Positions 53,916-64,000 of a stretch of 64,000 nucleotides of DNA are shown piece by piece. This DNA is from Haematobia irritans (lineage: Eukaryota; Arthropoda; Insecta; Diptera; Muscidae), in the NCBI RefSeq assembly GCF_050003625.1, contig NC_134397.1:66872669-66936668 (forward strand), given 5' to 3'. The notes under the pieces are model-generated. The model made no database searches. It had not been told where the DNA came from and saw nothing but the letters and a program-made list of their open reading frames with translations. Positions within the stretch are counted from its first letter, which is position 1. The number at the start of each line of letters is the position of its first letter. The translations under genes were made by a program, and so were the position numbers.

Positions 53916-55735
53916 TACACGAAAAATTAAAAATTCTTTAAATAATTCCGAGCCTATATTTAAAGCTGTTCTTATATGCTGCTATATGAGAATAGCACTT
54001 ATCTCTCTACAATTTGCTAAGGAGCTCAAGCTTCTCTACTTTTTTAGTTTCTCCTATATTCTCTACTTTTTCTTATTCGTTAATATTAAAGATATTTTGA
54101 AACAAATTTTTATGTACGCTTTAAGACGCTCACTGTATATATGAGTGTAATTGTGATTTTAAATTTATGAAAATCTTTTTGTTCTTCTTATTTGCTTAAT
54201 TGCATTTACTTAAAAAGATTCTCAAATAAAATTTCAATTCTAATCAACATTTAACATGAAAATATAATTATTCTATTTTTGTGTGAAAAAAAAATACCAA
54301 GAACTAAATTTAATATTCATTCTACATCACCCTGTATCAACATTTAAGTGTATTATCTCTAAACACGAAAGGTTTATTTAAATTTCCGGTTGCATTTTAT
54401 TTCCATTTGGATTCCTTGCAGTCTTAGGTCGATGATGATAAAATGAAAGGCATGACTAAGATGCTTTTATCGACCCACTTACGCTTCAGTAGGCAAAATA
54501 AATTGCAATCTGTGAATAAAACTATGGAAGAATACACTATTTCTCTCTCAGACACACACATACATACATACACACACACACTGAAATAACTAAGCACATA
54601 ATATGCCTGCAGAATGATAGGACGAAAATATAGGCTCAAATGCATAAGCAGATCCGTAGCGCAAAGAGAACTAAAGAGGATTATACTTTACGACATATGT
54701 AGATGTAACAAAGAGAAAGGTATAATTTGTTGGGATTGATGCCACGGTTGTCAATCGATTTAAAAATATTCTAGTAAAATGTTTAGAAAATTCTACCAAA
54801 AATTACCAAATTTAAAAATATCTCATTTTAAAGTTTTTGGTCAAATTTTGGTGGTTATCCCTTGAATCCCTTGAACGTTGCTACATCTACAAAAAGGGAA
54901 AATTTACAGTGTAGTGTCACAGTAGACTTCAATAGTCTGTGGCTGTCTAAAAATGGCCTACGAGTAACACGAAAATTAAGAATTTTTAACAAGTAAATAC
55001 ACAGTGGACAAAAAATGTTTGTTTCTCTCAAATAAAGTTTCTTTACATCGGCTCGTGAGCTCCCAAATCTATGTTATAAAAATATAACTGTTTGCATTGC
55101 TTGTGTGTTGATGGCTATAGCCTTAAGGAGGTCCAATATTGATTATTTACAAAACAATCCGACTTAGAGATCAATATCAACTGCTTGTGCCAATAGCGAT
55201 ACTTTTTCCCTAAATATGCAAAATATCCATATTGTATGAGATTTAAGTAGAGGTCGAAAAGAAATCGATCAGGCGAAGAGTTCTTACAAACAATGTCATA
55301 TAGCCCCTACCCATTTTTTCCCCTCATCCCCCGACGACGCCACTGATTCTATGCTATGCATAATACATAATAGGTGATAAAGCAGCCTATATGCATAGTC
55401 ACTTGTATAGATTTCTCTTTATATTTGTGTTGACATGTGTATCTACTTTGGTTTTAGTAGGGCTTAGGATTTTGCCTTACCATTACTCGAGTGGAAGAGA
55501 CACCAGATGCCCATTATTTTTTTTTTTTGCTAAGATTCTAAGCTCATTTTTCATTACTTTGAGTACAATAATGACTAATAGTGAAGGGCAATTTAAAAAC
55601 TATCACATGCTATTGAATATTGAAGAGAAACATGCTGTTGTGTGATGTAAGTAGATAACTGAAGGTGTAACGAGGCCAGATATAGTATCCCAGTATAAAA
55701 ATGTATGAAATTGTTCCACAAACACTCTAAAAGGG
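53916..55735. other. Intergenic with a CA microsatellite
   Basis: No gene supported. CACACACATACATACATACA and CACACACACACTG at 54552-54583. A small array-leader-like block (GGTTGTCAATCGATTTAAAA ... ACCAAAAATTACC) lies at 54747-54810. Confidence 0.4.
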
Positions 55736-58251
55736 AAACAAGTATATGTTATACGGCCGTAAGTTCGGTCATGCCGAATCTAATGTACCCTCCACCATGG
55801 ATTACGTAGAAACTTCTACTAAAGACTGTCATCCACAATCGAATTACTGGGGTTGCGGTAACACTTGCCGATGGCAAGGTACCTTAAAACTTCTTAACAC
55901 TGTCTTCCCAATTGTAAGTTAGTTACGGGGTATATATTATACAAAAACAAGTATATACGGCCGTAAGTTCGGCCAGGCCGAATCTTATGTACGCTCCACC
56001 ATGGATAGCGTAGAAACTTCTACGAAAGAATGTCATCCACAATCGAATTACTTGGGTTGTGATATCTTAAAACTTCTTAACATCGTTTTCTAAATTGTAA
56101 GTTAGCCCATACGTCGTATATATTAGACAAAAAAGTTATGTATATGTAAGTCTACAAATAATTACGAATCGATATGGACTTTTTGGACGATACGCAGAGA
56201 GCCAGCATTGAAATATGGGAGTCGCTTATGTGGGGGCTATATACAATTATGAACTTGATATGGACCAATTTTTTTGTTATTGGGGATCGATTTATCTGAG
56301 GACTATATATAACTATAGACCGATATGGACCTAGTTAGGCATGGCCATATACAAGCACAATGTACCAAATTTCAACTGACTCGGATGAAATTTGCTCTTC
56401 CAAGAGGCTCCAAAACCAAATCTCGGGATCGGTTTATATGGGGGCTATATATTATTATTGACTGATATGGACCACTTTTGGCATGGTTGTTAAATATCAT
56501 ATACTACCACCACGTACCAAATTTCAACCAGATCGGATGAATTTTGCTTCTCCATAAGGCACGGGAGGTCAAATCTGGGGATCGGTTTATATGGGAACTA
56601 TATATAATTATGGACTGATATGAACCAATTCCTGCATGGTTGTTGGATACAATATACTAACATCACGTACCAAATTTCAACCGAATGGGATGAATTTTGC
56701 TCTTCCAAGGGGCTCCGGAGGTCTAATCTGGGGATCGGTTTATATGGGGCCTATATAATTATGGACCGATGTGGACCAATTTTTGCATGGGTGTTTGAGG
56801 CCACATATTAACACCACGTACCAAATTTGAACTAAATCAGATGAATTTTGTCTTCCAAGAGGCTCCGGAGGTCAAATCTGGTGATCGCTTTATATTGGGG
56901 CTATATATAATTATGGACCGATGTGGACCAATTTTTGCATGGTTGTTAGAGACCATATACTAACACTATGTACCAAATTTCAGTCGGATCGGATGAAAAT
57001 TGCTTCTTTTAGAGGCTCTGCAAACCAAATCGGTTGATCGGTTTATATGGGGGATATATATATAATTATGGACCGATGTGGACCAATTTTTGCATGGTTG
57101 TTAGAGACCATATACTAACACCATGTACCAAATTTCAGCCGGATCGGATGAAATTTGCCTCTCTTAGAGGCCTCGCAAGCCAAATTTGGGGGTCCGTTTA
57201 TATGGGGGCTATACGTAAATTTGGACCGATATGGCCCATTTACAATACCATCCGACCTACATCAATAACAACTACTTGTGCCAAGTTTCAAGTCGATAGC
57301 TTGTTTCGTTCGGAAGTTAGCGTGATTTCAACAGACGGACGGACGGACATGCTCAGATCGACTCAGAATTTCACCTCGACCCAGAATATATATACTTTAT
57401 GGGGTCTTAGATCAATATTTCGATGTGTTACAAACGGAATGACAAAGTTAATCCTATGGTGGAGGGTATAAAAAAAGCCGATTAAATTAAATAGTTCAGT
57501 TTGACAAAATTTTCTATAGAAATAAAATTTTGACAAGTTTTTCTATGGACCAATTTGTGTGGGATTGGCGATCGGCTATATATAACTATAGACCGATATG
57601 GACCAATTTTTGCATGGTTATTAGATACCGTATACTTACACCACGTATCAAATTTCTACCGGGTCAGATGAATTTTGCTTCTCCAATAGGTTCCGGAGGT
57701 CAAATCTGGGGATCGATTTATATGAGGGCTATATATAATTATGAACCGACATGGACCAATTTTTGCATTGTTGTTAGAGACGATATACTAACATCACGTA
57801 CCAAATTCGAACCGGATCGTATGAAATTTGCTCTTCCAAGAGGCTCCGGAGTTCAAATCTGGGGATCGGAGACCATATACTAACACCATGTACCAAATTT
57901 CAGCCAGATCGGATAAAAAATGCTTCTCTTAGAGGCTCCGCAAACCAAATCTTTGGGTCCGTTCATATGGGGGCTATACGTAAAAGTGGTCCGATATGGC
58001 CCATTTGCAATACCATCCGACCTATATCAATAACAACTACTTATGCCAAGTTTCAGGTCGACAGCTTGTTTTGTTCGGAAGTTAGCGTGATTTCAATAGA
58101 CGGACGGGCGGACGGACGGGCGTACGGACGGGCATGCTTAGATCGACTCAGAGTGTCACCATGACCCAGAATATACTTTATGGAGTCTTGGAGCAATATT
58201 TCAATGTGTTACCCTTTTATAACCTCCACATATCGTATGGTGGAGGGTATA
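55736..58251 (-). mobile_element. Outer DINE type A, interrupted by another DINE
   Basis: The 3' stem-loop end and 3' block lie at 55736-55944 (AAACAAGTATATG; GTTCGGTCATGCCGAA). The rest lies at 57471-58251: GCCGATTAAATTAAATAG, a remnant 29-bp array, three subrepeats, (GGACG)n at 58102-58130 and the end TCGTATGGTGGAGGGTATA. Joining the two parts reproduces the order of the intact copy at 8216-10028. The inner DINE occupies the gap. Confidence 0.85.
55945..57470 (-). mobile_element. Inner DINE type A, inserted in the outer copy
   Basis: Starts AAACAAGTATATACGGCCGT with TTCGGCCAGGCCGAA and ends CTATGGTGGAGGGTATA. It holds about seven ~150-bp subrepeats and the TATATACTTTATGGGGTC core but no 29-bp array. 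It sits within an A-run of the outer element with no duplication beyond A residues, as expected for Helentron insertion. Confidence 0.86.
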
Positions 58252-58254
58252 AAA

Positions 58255-59055
58255 ATGATCGAATTTAAGGATTATTTCAATATAATTGAAATATTTTTCC
58301 ACGCGCAAACAAATAATTCTTTCTAAATTTTAGACAAACAAATATCGCTTTCCATTTGCTTTTCGCTGTAAGGTAGTTTATTTGGGCAAAACGTATAAGC
58401 GTTTATTATTTTACAGACGTAAACGTTTATTATTTTACAGAACGTAAACACAATTTCATAAAGACTAAATGGGGGTATTAGGATCGAATTTAGCCGCTAA
58501 AATCGCCCTTTTCACGATTACTTCTCTTTTATAATCGATTTTAAACTTTATAGAAATTTGCTTTGGGCTATTCCTCATTACGTAATATTAAAATTTGCAT
58601 CGAAGAGTTATAATTTTATACTTTTTTACTGATTTATTTTTGATTTTAGGGGCTAGGTTAGTTGGTAGCCCAATGTATGAGACCCGTGTGGTTAGTGTGT
58701 TATTTTTGAAGAAATTCAAAAAAATCTACCAAAAACGTTTTTGGTCCACGTTTTCCAAACTTTTTTTCTTCGAGTGCATTTTGATAGTACAAATTAACTT
58801 CAGTTAAATATAATTTTCGTTAATGTAAACATACCCACTTTAAAGTCGAATCTCCTAACTCTAAGGCCAAAACTCCTTAATTGAAAATTGTATCGACCTC
58901 AGTCCTATAACTAGAAAACATTTCCATCTTCTATGCTAAGTAAAACTTCAATAGTTTTTTTTAAGTGTAGTGATGCTTCGTCCAATTTTTTGCGAACGTT
59001 TCCGTTTCACGGGTGTGGATTGCAATTTTTTTTCCATTATAACTTTAAGTAAAAA
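58255..59055. other. Mixed spacer with MITE and LINE/SINE tail fragments
   Basis: 58651-58692 (GCTAGGTTAGTTGGTAGCCC AATGTATGAGACC) is a degraded LINE/SINE tail on the minus strand. 58790-58965 (TTAACTTCAGTTAA; AAGTCGAATCTCCTAACTCT AAGG) is a CACTGAAAAA MITE fragment. A 16-bp direct repeat (AAACGTTTATTATTTTACAG) occurs near 58400-58440. No gene seen. Confidence 0.5.
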
Positions 59056-59059
59056 TTTA

Positions 59060-59500
59060 ATTTGAGACCAATCACAAAGTTCTATATAGGATGCATAACG
59101 ATTACTTCCACAGGTAGTATGTATGGATCCTCACCTTGTGAATCCTTTTGAATCAATTTTCTGGACGCCCTCTGCTGAATAAAATTCCTGGGTCCAGTCT
59201 TCCTTTTTGACGGTCCATAGGTCTCCGGATACAATCAGGGAGGCATAGAGTCCCTCCAAGTTTCTTCATCGTCATCGCAGGTATTTTTTCCAATCCGCTT
59301 TAATTGTAGACTTTAGTCTTTGATTGTTGTATATTGTTTGGGCTTGGCAAAACATCCCAAAAGATACTCGATAGGGTTTGGATCGAGGACAAGCATGGGC
59401 CATTGGTCTGTAACGTGAATGGGAGAATTATCTTGTTGAAAAGTCCATGTTTCACGATATAATTCATCCGTAAAATTTTGTAATTGCGTTCATTTTAGGG
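59060..59500 (-). pseudogene. Tc1-like transposase C-terminal remnant
   Basis: The minus-strand frame reads RETWTFQQDNSPIHVTDQW (second catalytic Asp in QQDN), then after a deletion LDPNPIEYLLG (the 'PDLNPIENLWG' Glu motif), then EETWRDSMPP, typical of the Tc1-family C terminus. Two stops and the deletion show it is dead. The spacing between Asp and Glu is shortened. N-terminal DNA-binding domains and terminal repeats were not found. Confidence 0.72.
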
Positions 59501-59555
59501 GGAGAAAACATATTTTTTGTGCTACTAAACGAGTCCATATTGTAAGGGATATATA

Positions 59556-59633
59556 CCTAGAGAGAAGTTCACCACTGTGGTATAACAATGGACTGAATAG
59601 TCTAAGTAAACCTGATACATCGGGCTGCCACCT
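59556..59633 (+). repeat. LINE/SINE 3'-tail fragment
   Basis: AGAGAGAAGTTCACCACTGT ..., ACAATGGACTGAATAGTC and CGGGCTGCCACC match the 3' 78 bp of the SINE. Strongly 5'-truncated insertion. Confidence 0.72.
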
Positions 59634-59918
59634 GCAGTTTGTGTCAATTACAAAAAGAACTGATGCACAGAAAAAATTAATAGGGCCACTAAATTGAAAT
59701 AATTGATCTTTATTTTGATTAAAATATGATAAACTCACTTAATCTTTTAATAGATTTGAATCTTTTGGAATTTTCTTTTCAATAACTCAATTAATAAAAT
59801 CCATTCACCGCCTTTCTCCAATAAAAATAAAATAATAATTAAAATATGTAGCCTCATTTGGAGGTAAATTGCTTGGTTCCCATATCCAACAATCATGAGA
59901 ATAAGTTTTAGCAGTTTT
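59634..59918. other. Spacer with a possible MITE end
   Basis: CACAGAAAAAATTAATAGG at 59667 resembles the left end of CAC.GAAAAAA MITEs, but no right end was found before the DINE array. Confidence 0.35.
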
Positions 59919-60706
59919 TATACCCTGCTCCACACTGTGGAACAGGGTATTATAAGTTAGTGCATATGTTTGCAACACCCAGAAGGAGACGAGATAGACA
60001 CATGGTGTCTTTGGCAAAAATGCTCAGGGTGGGCTCCTGAGTCGATACAGCCATGTCCGTGAACACATTTTTGTTATCAAATTCTAGGTCGCAGTTTTAG
60101 TCCAATCGACTTCAAATTTGGCACAAGTATGTGTTTTGGCTCAGAATAGATCCCTATTGATTTTGGAACAAATCGGTTCAGATTTAGATATAGCTCTCAT
60201 ATATATATTTCGCGCGATATGGACTTATATGGCTCCTGAAGCCAGAGTTTTACCCTAATTTACATAAAATTTTGCACAAGAAGAACAATTAGTACTATAG
60301 TCAAGTGTGCCAAATTTTATTGAAATCGGTTCAGATTTAGATATAGCTCCCATATATGTCTTTCGCCCGATATGTACTAATACGTTCCCAGAAGCCAGAG
60401 TTTTACCCCAATTTGGTTGAAATTTTGCACAGGGAGTAGAATTAGCATTGTTGCTATGCGTGCCAAATTTGGTTGAAATCGGTTCAGATTTAGATATTGC
60501 TCCCATATATATGTTTTTCTGATTTCGACAAAAATAGTCAAAATACCAACATTTTCCTTGTAAAATCGCCACTGCTTAGTCGAAAAGTTGTAAAAATGAC
60601 TCTAATTTTCCTAAACTTCTAATGCATATATATCGAGCGATAAATCATAAATAAACTTTTTCGAAGTTTCCTTAAAATTGCTTCAGATTTAAACGTTTCC
60701 CATATT
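59919..60706 (+). mobile_element. DINE type C, first unit of a tandem array
   Basis: Starts with a near-perfect hairpin TATACCCTGCTCCACACTGT GGAACAGGGTATT, then AGAAGGAGACGAGATAGACA, a mutated core (GTCGATACAGCCATGTCCGTG) and about two ~150-bp subrepeats. It ends TTTCCCATATT directly at the next unit's TATACCC. It is shorter (788 bp) and diverged from the three units that follow. Confidence 0.82.
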
Positions 60707-60847
60707 TATACCCTTCACCACTACTGTGGTACAGGGTATAATAAGTTTGTGCATTTGTATGTAACGCCAAGAAGGAAAAGTCTGAGACCCATCGTTTAGT
60801 ATACCGATCGTCTTAGAATTAAATTCTGAGTCGATTTAGCGATGTCC

Positions 60848-60889
<42 letters not shown>

Positions 60890-61993
60890 CTGTCTGTTGA
60901 TGTATTTTTGTGTGCAAAGTACAACTCGCAGTTTTAGTCCGATTGTCCTAAAATTTGGTATAGGGTGCTGTTTCGGCTCAAACACGATCCCTATTGATTT
61001 TGGAAAAAATCGGTTCAGATTTAGATATAGGTGCCATATATATTTTTCACCGATCTGGTCATAATTGGCGTGTATAATAACCGATCTTCCTCAAATTCCG
61101 TACATCCGAATATTTTATGAGTCTCGAAAAACTTGCAAAATATCAGCCAAATCGGTTCAGATTTAGATATAGCTCCCATATATAGCTTTCACCCGATTTA
61201 CACTCATTTGCCCACAGAGGCCAATTTTTTGCTCCGATTTAGTTGAAATTTTGCACAGGGAGTAAAATTAGCATTGTAGCTATGCGTGTCAAATTTGGTT
61301 GAAATCGGTTCAGATTTAGATATAGCTCCCATATATAGCTTTCGCCCGATTTACACTCATATGACCACAGAGGCCAATTTTTTGCTCCGATTTAGTTGAC
61401 ATTTTGCACAGGGAGTAGAATTAGCATTGTAGCTATGCGTGCCAAATTTGGTTGAAATCGGTTCAGATTTAGATATAGCTCCCATATATAGCTTTCGCCC
61501 GATTTACACTCATATGACCACAGAGGCCAATTTTTTGCTCCGATTTAGTTGAAATTTTGCACAGGGAGTAGAATTAGCATTGTAGCTATGCGTGCTAAAT
61601 TTGGTTGAAATCGGTTCAGATTTAGATATAGCACCCATATATAGCTTTCGCCCGATTTACACTCTTATGACCATAGAGGCCAATTTTTAACCCCGATTTA
61701 GTTGAAATTTTGCACAAGGGGTTGAATTAGCATTGTTGCTATGCGTGCCAAATTTGGTTGAAATCGGTTCAGATTTAGATATAGCTCCCATATATATGTT
61801 TTTCTGATTTCGACAAAAATGGTCAAAATACCAACATTTTCCATGTAAAATCGCCACTGTTTAGTCGAAAAGTTGTAAAAATTACTCTATTTTTCCTTAA
61901 CTTCTAATTCATATATATCGAGCGATAAATCATAAATAAACTTTTGCGAAGTTTTCTTAAAATTGCTCCAGATTTAAATGTTTCCCATATTTT
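60707..61993 (+). mobile_element. DINE type C variant, tandem unit 1 (1,287 bp)
   Basis: Starts TATACCCTTCACCACTACTG TGGTACAGGGTATA (hairpin), then TATGTAACGCCAAGAAGGAA, GAGTCGATTTAGCGATGTCC and (GTCT)n at 60847-60897. About six ~152-bp subrepeats follow (CACAGAGGCCAATTTTTTGC ... GCATTGTAGCTATGCGTGCC), and a 3' part with TATATATCGAGCGATAAATC. It abuts the next unit with no spacer. Confidence 0.88.
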
Positions 61994-63266
61994 TATACCC
62001 TTCACCACTACTGTGGTACAGGGTATAATAAGTTTGTGCATTTGTATGTAACGCCAAGAAGGAAAAGTCTGAGACCCATCGTTTAGTATACCGATCGTCT
62101 TAGAATTAAATTCTGAGTCGATTTAGCGATGTCCGTCTATCTGTCTGTCTGTCCGTCTGTCTGTCTGTCTGTTGATGTATTTTTGTGTGCAAAGTACAGC
62201 TCGCAGTTTTAGTCCGATTGTCCTAAAATTTGGTATAGGGTCCTGTTTCGGCTCAAAGACGATCCCTATTGATTTTGGAAAAAATCGGTTCAGATTTAGA
62301 TATAGCTGCCATATATATTTTTCACCGATCTGGTCATAATTGGCGTGTATATCAACCGATCTTCCTCAAATTCCGTACATCCGAATATTTTATGAGTCTC
62401 GAAAAACTTGCAAAATATCAGCCAAATCGGTTCAGATTTAGATATAGCTCCCATATATAGCTTTCGCCCGATTTACACTCATTTGCCCACAGAGGCCAAT
62501 TTTTTGCTCCGATTTAGTTGAAATTTTGCACAGGGAGTAGAATTAGCATTGTAGCTATGCGTGTCAAATTTGGTTGAAATCGGTTCAGATTTAGATATAG
62601 CTCCCGTATATAGCTTTCGCCCGATTTACACTCAAATGACCACAGAGGCCAATTTTGTGCTCCGATTTAGTTGAAATTTTGCACAGGGAGTATAATTAGC
62701 ATTGTAGCTATGCGTGCCAAATTTGGTTGAAATCGGTTCAGATTTAGATATAGCTCCCATATATAGCTTTCGCCCGATTTACACTCATATGACCACAGAG
62801 GCCAATTTTTTGCTCCGATTTAGTTGACATTTTGCACAGGGAGTAGAATTAGCATTGTAGCTATGCGTGCCAAATTTGGTTGAAATCGGTTCAGATTTAG
62901 ATATATCTCCCATATATAGCTTTCGCCCGATTTGCACTCATATGACCGTAGAGGCCAATTTTTAACTCCGATTTAGTTGAAATTTTACACAGGGAGTAGA
63001 ATTAGCATTGTAGCTATGCGTGCCAAATTTGGTTGAAATCGGTTCAGATTTAGATATAGCTCCCATATATATGTTTTTCTGATTTCGACAAAAATGGTCA
63101 AAATACCAACATTTTCCTTGTAAAATCGCCACTGCTTAGTCGAAAAGTTGTAAAAATGACTCTAATTTTCCTAAACTTCTAATGCATATATATCGAGCGA
63201 TAAATCATAAATAAACTTTTGCGAAGTTTTCTTAAAATTGCTCCATATTTAAATGTTTCCCATATT
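61994..63266 (+). mobile_element. DINE type C variant, tandem unit 2 (1,273 bp)
   Basis: Same organisation and nearly the same sequence as the previous unit. (GTCT)n lies at 62131-62171. A 192-bp segment at 62269-62460 translates identically to 63566-63757 of the next unit. Minor differences lie in microsatellite length and a few substitutions. Confidence 0.9.
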
Positions 63267-63407
63267 TATACCCTTCACCACTACTGTGGTACAGGGTATA
63301 ATAAGTTTGTGCATTTGTATGTAACGCCAAGAAGGAAAAGTCTGAGACCCATCGTTTAGTATACCGATCGTCTTAGAATTAAATTCTGAGTCGATTTAGC
63401 GATGTCC

Positions 63408-63457
<50 letters not shown>

Positions 63458-64000
63458 CTGTCTGTCTGTTGATGTATTTTTGTGTGCAAAGTACAGCTCG
63501 CAGTTTTAGTCCGATTGTCCTAAAATTTGGTATAGGGTCCTGTTGCGGCTCAAAGACGATCCCTATTGATTTTGGAAAAAATCGGTTCAGATTTAGATAT
63601 AGCGGCCATATATATTTTTCACCGATCTGGTCATAATTGGCGTGTATATCAACCGATCTTCCTCAAATTCCGTACATCCGAATATTTTATGAGTCTCGAA
63701 AAACTTGCAAAATATCAGCCAAATCGGTTCAGATTTAGATATAGCTCCCATATATAGCTTTCGCCCGATTTACACTCATTTGCCCACAGAGGCCAATTTT
63801 TTGCTCCGATTTAGTTGAAATTTTGCACAGGGAGTAGAATTAGCATTATAGCTATGTGTGTCAAATTTGGTTGAAATCGGTTCAGATTTAGATATAGCTC
63901 CCGTATATAGCTTTCGCCCGATTTACACTCAAATGACCACAGAGGCCAATTTTTTGCTCCGATTTAGTTGAAATTTTGCACAGGGAGTATAATTAGCATT
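63267..64000 (+). mobile_element. DINE type C variant, tandem unit 3 (cut by window end)
   Basis: Third head-to-tail unit, with a longer (GTCT)n at 63403-63469. It runs off the window in its second full subrepeat, so the array may continue. Confidence 0.9.

Overview
This window looks like repeat-dense nuclear DNA from a calyptrate (muscid-type) fly, such as a stable fly, horn fly or house fly. It is AT-rich. I found no convincing host protein-coding exon, rRNA gene or functional tRNA gene on either strand. The identification rests on three things seen in the sequence. Many DINE-1/INE-1-like Helentron elements are present, recognised by a TATACCC end, a 'CATAAAGTATATATATTC' core and a GTCC/GTCT microsatellite. 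One mariner is almost canonical for the irritans subfamily, first named from the horn fly. Several LINEs are of insect R1, LOA and Jockey type.

Layout. 1-10 kb: 29-bp minisatellite arrays, one full tRNA-derived SINE with a 10-bp target duplication, a TTAA-flanked MITE, and two long DINE elements. 10-12.8 kb: intergenic sequence with short microsatellites. 12.8-20.1 kb: five DINE copies of three sequence types (A, B, C), with nested SINE, minisatellite and MITE insertions. 20.1-22.4 kb: intergenic. 22.36-24.33 kb: an almost perfect 1,965-bp (TTAAA)n tract ending at the 3' end of a minus-strand R1-type LINE. That LINE is split by a foldback MITE and by a 5'-truncated plus-strand LOA-type LINE with an 11-bp target duplication. 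28.5-30 kb: decayed LINE remnants and a SINE. 30-33.7 kb: two complete but broken Tc1/mariner-superfamily elements, one irritans-type DD34D and one DD37E, each with terminal inverted repeats and TA duplications. 34.8-38.3 kb: a large 29-bp minisatellite with a ~760-bp higher-order repeat. 40.4-48.2 kb: more DINE copies, a SINE with a palindromic head, and a 1.36-kb hAT element with an 8-bp target duplication. 50-53.8 kb: another large 29-bp array. 55.7-58.3 kb: a DINE inserted inside another DINE. 59.9-64 kb: full-length DINE elements in a head-to-tail tandem array running off the window.

How the parts relate. The SINE appears to borrow LINE machinery. Its 3' tail (TGGTATCACAATGGACTGAA ... 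CGGGCTGCCAC plus CCTAA units) is shared with both the LOA-type LINE and the R1-type LINE. All transposases and reverse transcriptases here carry inactivating lesions, many in homopolymer runs, so some could be assembly errors. Nested insertions with readable target duplications give a partial insertion chronology. Large predicted reading frames in the DINE regions are artefacts of a ~153-bp (51-codon) subrepeat, not recognisable proteins.
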